Shown here piece after piece: positions 8,359 to 17,023 of a stretch of DNA of 64,000 nt. Where the stretch lies: assembly GCF_003335505.1 (NCBI RefSeq), contig NZ_QPEX01000045.1:620001-684000 (forward strand), written 5' to 3'. Numbering within the stretch: the first letter of the stretch is position 1; each line of letters starts with the position of its first letter. The translations under genes were made by a program, and so were the position numbers. A model generated the notes under the pieces. That model did no database searches and had not been told where the DNA came from. It worked only from the letters and a program-made list of their open reading frames with translations. The stretch comes from Bremerella cremea. GTDB taxonomy: Bacteria; Planctomycetota; Planctomycetia; Pirellulales; Pirellulaceae.

Positions 8359-9297
8359 ATGCCCCTTCAAAAACGAATCGTAATCGCCGGTGGCAGTGGT
8401 TTTCTGGGGATCTCTCTAGCAACCACACTTACTTCGCAGGGCTATCAAGTCACCATTCTTTCCCGCAGTGCCCCGCGTCCTTCCGGCCCTTGGCAGCATG
8501 TGGCTTGGGACGGTCGTTCGCTTGGCGATTGGCAGAAGTCTTTGGAAAACGCAGCAGGGTTAGTCAACCTGGCAGGTCGTTCGGTCGATTGCATTAAAAC
8601 CCCCGATCACCAAGACGAAATCCTCCGTTCGCGTGTCGAATCGACCCTGGTGCTTGGCCAGGCAATGCGCTGTTTGCGGCAGCCTCCGCCGGTCTGGGTG
8701 CAAATGGGGACGGCGCATATTTACGGCGATCCGCCCCATGTTCGCTGCACGGAAGACTCCCCTTTTGGTATTGGCCTAGCCCCAACGGTCGGCCAAGCCT
8801 GGGAAGAAGCCCTCCGTGAAGCGGTGCTTCCCACACAACGATCCGTCGTGCTGCGGACCAGTTTCGTCCTAGGGAAAGATCGCGGCGCCGGAGCCGGTGC
8901 CCTAGCGCGACTTTTGACCATCACCCGCTGGGGTTTGGGGGGCAAAATCGGCAGCGGCACCCAAGGGATGAGTTGGATCCACGAAACCGACATGAATCGC
9001 CTCTTTCATCGTGCCTTGCAAGACGAGACAATGCACGGTGCTTACATCGCGTCTTCCCCCAATCCTGTTGCTCAAACAGAATTCATGCGAACCTTACGGC
9101 GAGTTTTGGGGATTCGGCTTGGCCTGCCTGCGTTGGCTTGGATGGTCCGACTGGGGGCCCCTCTCCTCCTAAAAACCGATCCCGAACTTGCTTTGTTTGG
9201 CCGCTATGTCGTCTCCCGGCGTCTGGCCGAAGAAAACTTTGCCTTTTCCTTCCTCAATTTAGAGCACGCCCTGCGTGACCTTTTGGCTAAGAAATAA
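8359..9297 (+). CDS. TIGR01777-family NAD-dependent epimerase-like protein
   Basis: The 312-residue protein has the extended short-chain dehydrogenase fold of the YfcH/TIGR01777 group: 'VIAGGSGFLGISLATTL', 'VAWDGRSLGDW', 'LVNLAGRSVD', 'QMGTAHIYGDP', 'RTSFVLG', and the family's 'GLGGKIGSGTQGMSWIHETD'. The biochemical reaction of this group is not established; some planctomycete and plant members are linked to cell division or envelope, but only by association. The start at 8359 has a weak Shine-Dalgarno (ATCGAG) and a strong hairpin directly upstream. It follows the sugar porter by 78 bases and may be co-transcribed. Confidence 0.88.
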   Translation: MPLQKRIVIAGGSGFLGISLATTLTSQGYQVTILSRSAPRPSGPWQHVAWDGRSLGDWQKSLENAAGLVNLAGRSVDCIKTPDHQDEILRSRVESTLVLGQAMRCLRQPPPVWVQMGTAHIYGDPPHVRCTEDSPFGIGLAPTVGQAWEEALREAVLPTQRSVVLRTSFVLGKDRGAGAGALARLLTITRWGLGGKIGSGTQGMSWIHETDMNRLFHRALQDETMHGAYIASSPNPVAQTEFMRTLRRVLGIRLGLPALAWMVRLGAPLLLKTDPELALFGRYVVSRRLAEENFAFSFLNLEHALRDLLAKK

Positions 9298-9406
9298 GCA
9301 GTGACCGCTTCCTTCGTACTGCCTTCCGGGGAAAACCACCTAGCCGAAACCCTAAGCCAGTGCTATGATAGGGTGCATATTAAGGTGTGAGACTTACCGT
9401 TCCTTC

Positions 9407-9589
9407 GGTTCGGTCAAGTTCATTCGACTCGATTTTAGCGGTCACCTGGACCGAACCAGCCCTCTAGCGGGTGGTTCCAAACTCTTCCCAGGTTGCTCGT
9501 TCTCTCGACCGCGACTGATTATCTTGCCCCTTACGGCCACCACCTGAGTAGTTTTACTAGGTGTACGATTCTCCTGCGACGTATCGCAG
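9407..9589 (+). promoter_or_regulatory. Structured leader of the DEAD-box helicase with competing hairpins
   Basis: The 410 bases between the epimerase and the helicase hold no convincing gene. GGTTCGGTC (9407-9415) is an exact reverse complement of GACCGAACC (9449-9457). GAACCA-G-CCC (9453-9462) also pairs with GGGTGGTTC (9469-9477). The two helices share 9453-9457 and exclude one another, as in an RNA switch. Two more hairpins follow: CACCT-G-AGTA (9541-9550) with TACTAGGTG (9555-9563), and CTGCGA/TCGCAG with a CGTA loop (9574-9589). The remaining 120 bases to the start show no clear element. Pairings are seen; regulation is inferred. Confidence 0.45.
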
Positions 9590-9707
9590 CGACGCTGGCC
9601 GGTAACTTGGCAATGGTCCTTTTTAATGGGGCCTACGTTGTGCGCACGCGGTTCACCTATAGTGATTTTCCGCGCCGGCAGAACGTCCACCGAAAGATAT
9701 TCCCTAG

Positions 9708-11177
9708 ATGAAGTTCACCGACACGGGACTTGCTGAACCCTTCCTGAACGCGCTGACCAAGCTGAAATACGAAACGGCCTCGCCGATTCAAGCTCAAGCG
9801 ATTCCTGCCGTTCTCGCTGGAAGCGACCTGATCGGATGTGCGCAAACGGGTACCGGTAAAACCGCCGCTTTCGCCCTTCCCATGCTGCATCGCCTGCTGG
9901 AAACACTTCCTCCTAAGCCACCCACACAGCGCGTCAAAGGCAAACGAGATCCTGGTGCCCCGCGCCCGGCCCCGCGCCCGTTGCGGGCGTTGGTCTTAGC
10001 ACCCACCCGCGAACTGGCCGCCCAAATTGGCGAAAGCTTGAAAAAGTACGGTCAGGCCACGCCGCTGAAGCACACGGTTGTCTTTGGTGGTGTTTCGCAA
10101 AATCCTCAGGTTCGCGATCTTCGCTACGGCGTTGATACCCTGGTCGCCACACCTGGCCGACTTTTAGACCTGATGGAGCAAGGTCACATCGATCTTTCCC
10201 AGATCGAAATGCTGATTTTCGACGAAGCCGACCAAATGCTCGACATGGGTTTTCTGCCGGCCTTGAAGCGAATTGTCGCCGCTGTGCCGCAGCAACGTCA
10301 GACACTGATGTTCTCGGCCACAATGCCGCCAGAGATTCGCGAGTTAGCCCAAAAATGGCTGACCAATCCGGTCGCAATTCAAGTTGCCCAGATCTCGGCT
10401 CCGGCAGAGCGGATCAGCCAATCGGTCCACTTTGTCGACAAAAAGCGGAAGCCAGAACTGCTTTCTCGCTACCTGCAAGACACACCTCGTAGCCGGACAC
10501 TCGTCTTCGTCCGCACGAAGTACGATTGCGACAAGATCGTTAAGCTGCTGGAAAAAGACGGCCTGCGGGCTGCGGCCATTCACAGCAACAAAAGCCAAAA
10601 CGTGCGTGGCCGTACGCTGGCTCAGTTCAAAAGCAAACGCCCGCCGGTGCTGGTCGCTACGGACATCGCCGCACGTGGTCTCGATGTGAACGACGTCACG
10701 CACGTGGTCAACTTCGACCTGCCCGAGACGCCGGAAACCTACATTCACCGCATCGGTCGTACGGCTCGAGCCGGTGCCGAAGGGGTTGCCGTTTCGTTTT
10801 GTGCTGGCGGCGAACGTCGTCTTCTGAAACAAATCGAACGCCTAACCCGCATCAACATTCCCGTTGAAGCAACCATCGAAGGTTTCGAGACCACCGAACC
10901 AATCGTCCACGACAGCCCCCGTCGCGGCGGCTCGCGTGGTGGTGGCGGCGGTCGTGGCAACTTCAGCAAGCCTGGCAAAAAGCCACGTCGTTTCGGTTCT
11001 AAGCCTAACGCTTCCGGTGGGAGCGAGGGAGAAGGATCGGGCTCAAGCTCTGGCTTCAAGAAAAAGTCAGGCGGCAAGTTCTTCAGCAAGAAGAAAGCTG
11101 GCGGCGGCCATGGCGGCCACCAATCCGCTGGCGGCTCTTCCCGCAAAGGCCAACGCCGCCGTCCGGCCAGCGCGTAA
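9708..11177 (+). CDS. DEAD-box RNA helicase (RhlE-like)
   Basis: The 489-residue ATP-dependent RNA helicase has the full core: Q motif region (TASPIQAQAIP), Walker A AQTGTGKT at 45-52, 'LAPTRELAAQI', 'VATPGRLLDLM', DEAD at 172-175, 'FSATMP', 'LVFVRTKYDCDKIVKLL', 'VATDIAARGLDV' and 'HRIGRTARAG'. An unusual basic Pro-rich insert (about residues 72-98) separates Walker A from motif Ia. The C-terminal 80 residues are a low-complexity Gly/Arg/Ser/Lys tail with RGGG repeats that probably binds RNA. It resembles RhlE, used in ribosome assembly and RNA decay in the cold. The long structured leader may regulate it. Confidence 0.93.
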   Translation: MKFTDTGLAEPFLNALTKLKYETASPIQAQAIPAVLAGSDLIGCAQTGTGKTAAFALPMLHRLLETLPPKPPTQRVKGKRDPGAPRPAPRPLRALVLAPTRELAAQIGESLKKYGQATPLKHTVVFGGVSQNPQVRDLRYGVDTLVATPGRLLDLMEQGHIDLSQIEMLIFDEADQMLDMGFLPALKRIVAAVPQQRQTLMFSATMPPEIRELAQKWLTNPVAIQVAQISAPAERISQSVHFVDKKRKPELLSRYLQDTPRSRTLVFVRTKYDCDKIVKLLEKDGLRAAAIHSNKSQNVRGRTLAQFKSKRPPVLVATDIAARGLDVNDVTHVVNFDLPETPETYIHRIGRTARAGAEGVAVSFCAGGERRLLKQIERLTRINIPVEATIEGFETTEPIVHDSPRRGGSRGGGGGRGNFSKPGKKPRRFGSKPNASGGSEGEGSGSSSGFKKKSGGKFFSKKKAGGGHGGHQSAGGSSRKGQRRRPASA

Positions 11178-11205
11178 GCCTTCAACCGCTAAAACGTGAA
11201 ATACG

Positions 11206-11245
11206 AAACCGCCGTAAGCGATCATTCGCTTGCGGCGGTTTTCTT
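11206..11245 (+). terminator. Terminator after the DEAD-box helicase
   Basis: AAACCGCCGTAAGCGA (11206-11221) pairs with TCGCTTGCGGCGGTTT (11226-11241), one G-U, four-base loop, followed by TTCTTTT. The stem overlaps the stop and last codons of the convergent ABC membrane gene. On the minus strand the run of A at 11206-11208 is short, so it acts mainly for the plus strand. Confidence 0.8.
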
Positions 11246-13024
11246 TTGGGCAGTTGGCCGCGCGGTGATTTCTGAGGGGAGCTTTCCGTACCAATGCCAC
11301 ATCACGCAGCCGATTCCCAGTAGCAAAATCGCCAGCAGATGGGCACTCAACTGGCGAAACGGCAACGTCAGCCCACTCGTCATGAAGTCTGGCATGCTCG
11401 AGTACATGGCATAGATCACCACCGCCGCAGGAACGTAAAAGTAAACAATCGCCAGCCAAAGCAACCACGCCGGCAGAAGCGTTACCCCCACAATCGCCAA
11501 GACCGAGGCTACAATTCCCGTCCGCGTAGCAATCATCGACGACAACGCCACCCCGATCATCAGGAAAGGAATCCAGGGACGATCCCACGTCAAGTAAAGC
11601 GGAACGACCAAAAAGGGAAGCACCCCCAACAAGATTGCCGGCGTGCGAACCAGGCCGTGCCACTGCACCGTTCGCCAAAGCTGAGCAACAGAAACCGGAC
11701 GTCGTTGAATTTCGCGTAACTGCTGCTGATCGTCGACCAACATGCCCATCACCTCGACTGACCACATCATCAACCCCATCGCGGCCAGGGCGATTATTTC
11801 GTCAAAGGGCAACAGAAGTGACTCCCCTTCCCCCAGTCCTCCGTCTGCTTGAATCCGCTCGAACCACCAGTGAAAACCAATCGCCACCCCTTGAACCAGG
11901 CAGGTCAGCACGGCTGCAATCGCGATCAGTGTCCATTCCTCCCGCAACCAATGGGGAACCAACCAGCGATGCCACGTGGTAGGATAGGCTTGAATTTTTT
12001 CACGCAGCTGCAGGGCGAGTTCTACTTGGGAAACGTTGCTACGGGCAATGCTGCTTTCTTCTGGCGGCAGCTCAATCGCTTCATCGGTCAGCACTTTTCG
12101 CCAGTGCTGCGGTGACCTTACTTGGCGTCGCAGTTGGAATGTCACCAGTCCGCATACCACGATGCCCAAGCCCCATAACCATCCGGCCGCCATGCTGCCC
12201 CGACCGATCTCCATTGCTTGAGCATTCAGCCAACCAACCGGCCCCCACCACGCAAGTTCCTGCGCGATGTCCACAAGCCGAGGATCCATCATCAGCAGTA
12301 TGCTACCTCCCACCACGAACATGCCCATCATGAACATGCCCGTGCCATACCAGTCGTGACGATTGGGAACATGAATTCGTGCCAGCCATCTGCCCAACCA
12401 ATAACAAGCAGCCGCCACAGTCACCCCAGCAATCCCCGTCGCGAGTAGGCTTCGGGCGTAAAAGGGAAGAGTCGTGGGGCAATGAATCGCTCCCGGCAGC
12501 GTCAACAAAATCGCTCCACTCGCGATCACTCGCAGTGCGATAAGCTGGATACGCGGCGTTTGATCTCGGGCAACGAATTGAGGGCGTGGATCATCCGGTC
12601 GGCCATTGCGGTAACTCAGACCCAACACGACCGACAAGAAGACGAACCAATACTGCATCAGCGTCAGGCGCGCAAAAGCAATCTCCGTGGTCACTTCAGA
12701 GGAAATCTTCGCCCGACCAGGGTTCTCGCGGAGGAGTTCTGACGAGTAAGCCAGACAGGCGAACAAGAGAACCGCCAAGAACACAGCCCCGACAATCGTC
12801 CCTACCCCGAGCAGCACATTCCTTACGAACGTGAAATAGCGTTTCCCCCCCAGCAACCGATGCAAGCTGCTAGCCACTCGCCGCGACTTTCGCCAAAAGT
12901 TACGCCAAGCGGGGCGATAACAAAAACATTCAGGCTTGTGCTTCGCCAGCCAGCGGGCGTATCGATAACGCAGCTTGTGCTTCGTGCGATTAACCAGCGC
13001 CGTCTTGTCGATGAAAGGGTTCAT
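11222..13024 (-). CDS. Polytopic ABC-exporter membrane subunit
   Basis: The 600-residue protein has roughly 12 hydrophobic segments with a basic N-terminus ('RTKHKLRYRYARWLAKHK') and a soluble loop at about residues 310-370. Its ATG overlaps the stop of the ATP-binding gene by four bases, which shows that it is the partner permease. A subunit of this size with about twice the segments of an ABC-2 permease could be a fusion of two halves, letting one gene supply the whole channel. I do not recognise the family or the substrate; a helix such as 'DEIIALAAMGLMMWSVEV' is not diagnostic. The last codons lie in a terminator stem. Confidence 0.8.
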   Translation of the reverse strand: MNPFIDKTALVNRTKHKLRYRYARWLAKHKPECFCYRPAWRNFWRKSRRVASSLHRLLGGKRYFTFVRNVLLGVGTIVGAVFLAVLLFACLAYSSELLRENPGRAKISSEVTTEIAFARLTLMQYWFVFLSVVLGLSYRNGRPDDPRPQFVARDQTPRIQLIALRVIASGAILLTLPGAIHCPTTLPFYARSLLATGIAGVTVAAACYWLGRWLARIHVPNRHDWYGTGMFMMGMFVVGGSILLMMDPRLVDIAQELAWWGPVGWLNAQAMEIGRGSMAAGWLWGLGIVVCGLVTFQLRRQVRSPQHWRKVLTDEAIELPPEESSIARSNVSQVELALQLREKIQAYPTTWHRWLVPHWLREEWTLIAIAAVLTCLVQGVAIGFHWWFERIQADGGLGEGESLLLPFDEIIALAAMGLMMWSVEVMGMLVDDQQQLREIQRRPVSVAQLWRTVQWHGLVRTPAILLGVLPFLVVPLYLTWDRPWIPFLMIGVALSSMIATRTGIVASVLAIVGVTLLPAWLLWLAIVYFYVPAAVVIYAMYSSMPDFMTSGLTLPFRQLSAHLLAILLLGIGCVMWHWYGKLPSEITARPTAQKKTAASE

Positions 13025-13770
13025 TGTGGTCCCAAACCTTGCAGCACGGCTTCCAAGGAAGAAGCCCCGTTGGCGCGAGCTTCTTTAGAAGGCGCTTCCT
13101 GCGGCGGGGCACACCAGGCCAGGCGTCCATCATCCAATACCACTGTCCAATTAGCCAAGCGACGGGCATGCTCTGGCCACTGACTAGTGAACGCGACAAT
13201 TCCCCCGCGCCGAGCATGCGCGAGCATTTGTTCTTCCAATACCTTCAGCCCGTCCGCATCGAGCCCGGCAGAAAAGGGTTCGTCCAATAGCCACACCGGT
13301 GGAGCAACGACAAACAAACCAATCAACTTGATCTTGTAGGCCTGACCTTTCGACATCGAGCGTTCGTCTTTATTGTAGACGGAAGTCACTTCCAACCGCT
13401 CGTACCAATCGGCAATATCCTGTTCGAGATTGGGTCGGTCGGCCTGGTAGTCGTTAATCGTACTGCACAAGGTCTCGGTTGGCTTCGAACGGGCTCCGTT
13501 CCTGCTGACGGTATGCTCTTCCAATAACATCACCTTTCGCCGCAAGTGGGTCGCGGTCGGACGCATGGGAGACTGGTCGAACAAGATTCGTCCTTCACTC
13601 AGTGGCAGCCAGCCGGCCATCAGCCGCAGAAGGGTTGATTTACCGGCGCCGTTGGCACCTAGCACAGCGTAGACCTGGCCTGGTTTCAGCGTGGCCTCGA
13701 TACCGCGCAGAGCCCATTTGCCACTGAAGACACGCCCAGCGTTCACCAGCGAGATTCGTTCGACCGACAA
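13021..13770 (-). CDS. ABC transporter ATP-binding protein
   Basis: The 249-residue ATPase shows Walker A GANGAGKSTLL, a variant signature 'SMSKGQ' in the place of LSGGQ, Walker B 'VWLLDEPF' and a switch region 'GIVAFTSQWPEHARRL' where the usual switch His is not obvious. The start is a TTG at 13770 with AAAGGG upstream. The signature, ending in SKGQ, is seen in exporter and heme-exporter-like (CcmA-type) ATPases. The gene is the first of a two-gene operon with the membrane subunit and is divergent from an unknown gene. Confidence 0.9.
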   Translation of the reverse strand: MSVERISLVNAGRVFSGKWALRGIEATLKPGQVYAVLGANGAGKSTLLRLMAGWLPLSEGRILFDQSPMRPTATHLRRKVMLLEEHTVSRNGARSKPTETLCSTINDYQADRPNLEQDIADWYERLEVTSVYNKDERSMSKGQAYKIKLIGLFVVAPPVWLLDEPFSAGLDADGLKVLEEQMLAHARRGGIVAFTSQWPEHARRLANWTVVLDDGRLAWCAPPQEAPSKEARANGASSLEAVLQGLGPQ

Positions 13771-13978
13771 GTGCGTACCCTTTCTTACGACAAACTGCAG
13801 CCTCCTCCTAAAAGGAAGGACCGCGAAGCATCATAATAGGTATTCGTTCCATCGTCGAGTTTCTTGGCAATTTTATGCTGGCCGGGAAATCACAAATTAC
13901 TTTTGCGACTCAGCCCACGCACTTATAATTCGCGAAGCTCTTCCGCAAACGATACAGCACCCACCGAAGACTCATCAC

Positions 13979-14977
13979 GTGTCAGAAACTCCTTACCAGC
14001 GGCTTGTGGCGTTGGCCCAGTCGGTTCACTTACCAGATTATCTGCAATACCTCGACAAGCAGACCGACTTGTCCGAACTGTCACGCGTCGTCAACGAGAA
14101 TCGCCATATCCTGAACGATGCCCGGCAATGCCTGACACCTGAATGTTGCGTTCCTTTGACCTTCGAGCAGGACTTCTTTAAGAAGCACGGCCCGGAACTC
14201 GTTCCGCTGCGCGAATTGGCTTGTTCTTTTCGCCTGGAAGCCGAGTTGGCCCAACTCGACCGGCAACTTGATCAGGTCGTCAACGCCGGGCTCGATCTGC
14301 TTCGCTTGGGCAACGCGCTGCGGCGTGGCGGGCTGATCGTCGACATGCTGACTGCCTCCTCGATTTCCTTAACTGGCGTAGAGCAATTAAGGAAAGTTCG
14401 AGCAGAGATCGACCAAGAGCGACGAGCCGAATGGATCAAGCTCCTTCCTCAACTCGAACAGGAGATCGAGTCGATCGGCATCATCATCGCCCGCGACCAA
14501 CAGTGGGAAAAAGCAACGGGCAATGAAGACGAAGAGGTCGACTTCGAAGAACTAGAAGAGATACTCGACGACGATCCCGAGATACCGGAAGAGGTCAACA
14601 CTTGGATCACCCAACAAATTGAAGAAATGGCAAGTTGGCCCGAGGCGGACCGACATGGCCTCTACCGCAACCAAGACCGACGCCTGATCGCTCACTTACG
14701 GATGCTAACGATTGACCTCGCTCTGCGAACGTTTTACCGCGCGACCGATCGATACCCCGGCGACCTGTCCCAGCTTACGCCGAGCATCCTGCCAAACGTT
14801 CCGCTCGCCCCCTTCACTGGTAAGCCGTTTCTCTACGCGCCGACAGCAACCTCGTTCCAGCTTGCCACGCCAGGCCCTTCCGGCAGCGACACCGGCGTGC
14901 TCGGTCCCTGGCCGATGGTCTTGGCCGGAGAAGCCATTCTCAATCTCGACGAGAATGACTTCTGGGCAGAGAAATGA
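13979..14977 (+). CDS. Unrecognised protein with pseudopilin-like C-terminal motif
   Basis: The open frame reaches back to 13691 but that part overlaps the divergent ABC gene and looks non-coding; I start at the GTG at 13979 (MSETPYQRLV), giving 332 residues. The middle is helical and charged with an acidic stretch ('EDEEVDFEELEEILDDDPE'), without membrane segments. The C-terminus ('RATDRYPGDLSQL' ... 'APFTGKPFLYAPT') has the layout of the GspG-type segment 'PxxLxxL...DPFTGKPxxY', which planctomycetes attach to many cytoplasmic and exported proteins. No function can be given. Confidence 0.7.
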   Translation: MSETPYQRLVALAQSVHLPDYLQYLDKQTDLSELSRVVNENRHILNDARQCLTPECCVPLTFEQDFFKKHGPELVPLRELACSFRLEAELAQLDRQLDQVVNAGLDLLRLGNALRRGGLIVDMLTASSISLTGVEQLRKVRAEIDQERRAEWIKLLPQLEQEIESIGIIIARDQQWEKATGNEDEEVDFEELEEILDDDPEIPEEVNTWITQQIEEMASWPEADRHGLYRNQDRRLIAHLRMLTIDLALRTFYRATDRYPGDLSQLTPSILPNVPLAPFTGKPFLYAPTATSFQLATPGPSGSDTGVLGPWPMVLAGEAILNLDENDFWAEK

Positions 14978-15028
14978 AACGAAGCCGCCAGGAGCAGACG
15001 GCCGTTTAACAACCTGTGAAGAAGTAAG

Positions 15029-15631
15029 CTACTTCACCGCCGCAGATGTTTCGCCCCATTTGCCGGTGAAGACGAACTCGCTCAGCGGTTTTCGCTGGCG
15101 CGGGGCGAGGTCTCGTTCTTTGATGTCATTAGGCAAAACTTCTGGATCGGCCACGTAGCCCAAGGCGAGGCCGGTTTTTGCGATCACGGTGTCAGGAAGC
15201 TGAAATACGGTTTTCGCCTTGCTGGGCAAAATTCCGATCATCTGGTGGACAAACAAACCTCGATGGGTTGCTTCTAACGAGAGGTTAGCCGAGGCCAAGC
15301 CCAGGTCGTGTTCGGCGGCGGCGTTGGGGTTACCGTTTCGCTGGAACTGGGTGTTGACGCAACCCAACATCAAAACAGGGGCGGCCTTGGCCCAGGCCTG
15401 GTTTCCTTCTACCAGGCAGGACAGCACCTTCTCGAACTCTTCCGGCGAGTCCTTCGTGGCCACGATATACGCCCACGGCTGTTCGTTGTAGGAAGAAGGC
15501 GCCCAGCGAGCCGCTTCCAACACACCGCATAAATCGGCCTGAGATACCTCGCGATCAGCAAACGCGTAAGGGCTCCAGCGTTTAGCAATCAGGTCGTGAA
15601 TGGGATGGTGGGTGCTGGCTTCTTTGGTCAT
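15029..15631 (-). CDS. Nitroreductase-family flavoprotein
   Basis: The 200-residue protein belongs to the FMN nitroreductase fold: 'KRWSPYAFADREVSQADL', 'LEAARWAPSSYNEQPWAYIVA', and 'ALGYVADPEVLP' correspond to the FMN-phosphate and ring-binding segments. Such enzymes reduce nitro compounds or quinones with NAD(P)H, but several relatives have other roles, so the substrate is open. AAGGAGC with 8 bases spacing supports the ATG at 15631, eight codons inside the longest frame. It is convergent with the unknown gene upstream and the amidohydrolase genes follow behind it on the same strand. Confidence 0.88.
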   Translation of the reverse strand: MTKEASTHHPIHDLIAKRWSPYAFADREVSQADLCGVLEAARWAPSSYNEQPWAYIVATKDSPEEFEKVLSCLVEGNQAWAKAAPVLMLGCVNTQFQRNGNPNAAAEHDLGLASANLSLEATHRGLFVHQMIGILPSKAKTVFQLPDTVIAKTGLALGYVADPEVLPNDIKERDLAPRQRKPLSEFVFTGKWGETSAAVK

Positions 15632-15714
15632 GGGCTCGCTCCTTGCAAAAATCAAAAAAGTGAAAATAGCAACGCCGGCAATTACAGCATCCTAACCGCA
15701 ATTTCGATGCCACC

Positions 15715-16956
15715 CTATTCATACTTTTTTTGATACTTCTCGTACAGCATCTTCTGACTATTGTTCAGATCGACCGGCTTACCGGCAACCCAGGCCAACT
15801 CGGTATGCGTGTCGGCTTCCATCGGGTCGCCATCACAAACGATCAGCGTGGCATCTTTGCCTTCTTCCAAACTGCCAACTCGATCGGCGACTCCCAATAT
15901 TTCGGCTGGAGAAAGGGTGATCGCGCGGATCGCGTCTTCTTTACTCAAACCAAACGCCGCAGCGGTCGCCGCATGATACGGCAGGTTCCGGGCATTCCAC
16001 GTGCTGGAACGATCGTAGCCAGAGATGCAGAATTGGATCCCCTTCTCCTTCAGCTCTTTCGCCAGGGTGTATGCCCCGTCGTACGGCTCGTCAACGTGCA
16101 GCGGCGTGCGGTGGACCGCCGAAATAATCACCGGGACATCGGCCCTTTTCAGCACCTCGGCACACTTCGGGGCATCGTATCCGCCCAAAATGACGAGCTT
16201 TACCTTTTGTTTCTCGGCGAAATTGACTGCCCGCACGATGTCTTCCCAATGGTCGGCCTCGATCACAATTGGCTGTTCGCCAGCCAACACGGCGTCCATG
16301 GCTTCCAACCGCATATCGTGACGAATTTCGACGCCAGCTTTGAGAGCGGCTGCGTACTGCTTCGCTTCGTCAAAGAACTCTTCCAAGCTTTCACGATCAC
16401 GTTCACTTCGCAGCGAAGCCACCATTACGGCACGCGGATGAATGGTCATGTCTTCGTAGGTCCAACCATCCAATTGCATCACGGCCCCCTGCCCTGCCAG
16501 CAGTCCGCCGCTGGGCGCAGACAACGCCAACAACACACCATTGGAACGAGTCACGGGGATGATTTCGCTATCGGGATTGACGGCCACGTTCGCTTTGACA
16601 TTGGGATTCAGCGAGCCCGTTTCGTTAAAGTCCCGACTCGCGCGAACGGCCGAGTATTCGGTCAGCCCGATGCGGGTATACGGCTCGAACAAGCCAGGAT
16701 AAACATGCTTCCCTTCCGCTTCGATCACTTGAGCACTTTTCGGCACTTTCACTTTCTTGCCGACAGCGACAATTTTACCGTCCTCGAACAGGATGGTTCC
16801 CTTTTTGACCACGTCGCCTGAGACCGGATGAATCGTCGCTCCGACAATCGCGACCGGGCCTGACGGCATTTTGCCTGGGACTTGATCCGAAGCAGAAACC
16901 AGGCCAACCGTTGTCAGCACGAAAACAAGAGAGAGCAGTTTGCTATTGAAGAACAT
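15715..16956 (-). CDS. Exported amidohydrolase-like protein lacking the HxH motif
   Basis: The 413-residue protein has an N-terminal signal peptide (FVLTTVGLVSASDQ) and the composite beta-domain and TIM-barrel plan of imidazolonepropionase-like amidohydrolases: 'GTILFEDGKIVAVGKKVKVP', 'HVYPGLFEPYTRIGLTE', 'AITLSPAEILGVADRVGSL' and 'EEGKDATLIVCDGDP'. The segment after strand 1, normally GLIDxHxH, reads GLFEPYTRIG, so the two metal-binding His of subtype I are gone. It may be inactive or use another metal site. It lies 67 bases after the long amidohydrolase gene and is probably co-transcribed. Confidence 0.85.
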   Translation of the reverse strand: MFFNSKLLSLVFVLTTVGLVSASDQVPGKMPSGPVAIVGATIHPVSGDVVKKGTILFEDGKIVAVGKKVKVPKSAQVIEAEGKHVYPGLFEPYTRIGLTEYSAVRASRDFNETGSLNPNVKANVAVNPDSEIIPVTRSNGVLLALSAPSGGLLAGQGAVMQLDGWTYEDMTIHPRAVMVASLRSERDRESLEEFFDEAKQYAAALKAGVEIRHDMRLEAMDAVLAGEQPIVIEADHWEDIVRAVNFAEKQKVKLVILGGYDAPKCAEVLKRADVPVIISAVHRTPLHVDEPYDGAYTLAKELKEKGIQFCISGYDRSSTWNARNLPYHAATAAAFGLSKEDAIRAITLSPAEILGVADRVGSLEEGKDATLIVCDGDPMEADTHTELAWVAGKPVDLNNSQKMLYEKYQKKYE

Positions 16957-17023
16957 AATGGTATCTCACAGAGTTCAAGATGAATGAAAGCAACCAACAC
17001 AACACAATCACACCACCAGCAGA

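Noticed and set aside
13691..13978. N-terminal extension of the 332-residue unknown protein
   Set aside because: It runs over the divergent ABC ATPase gene and has poor protein composition.
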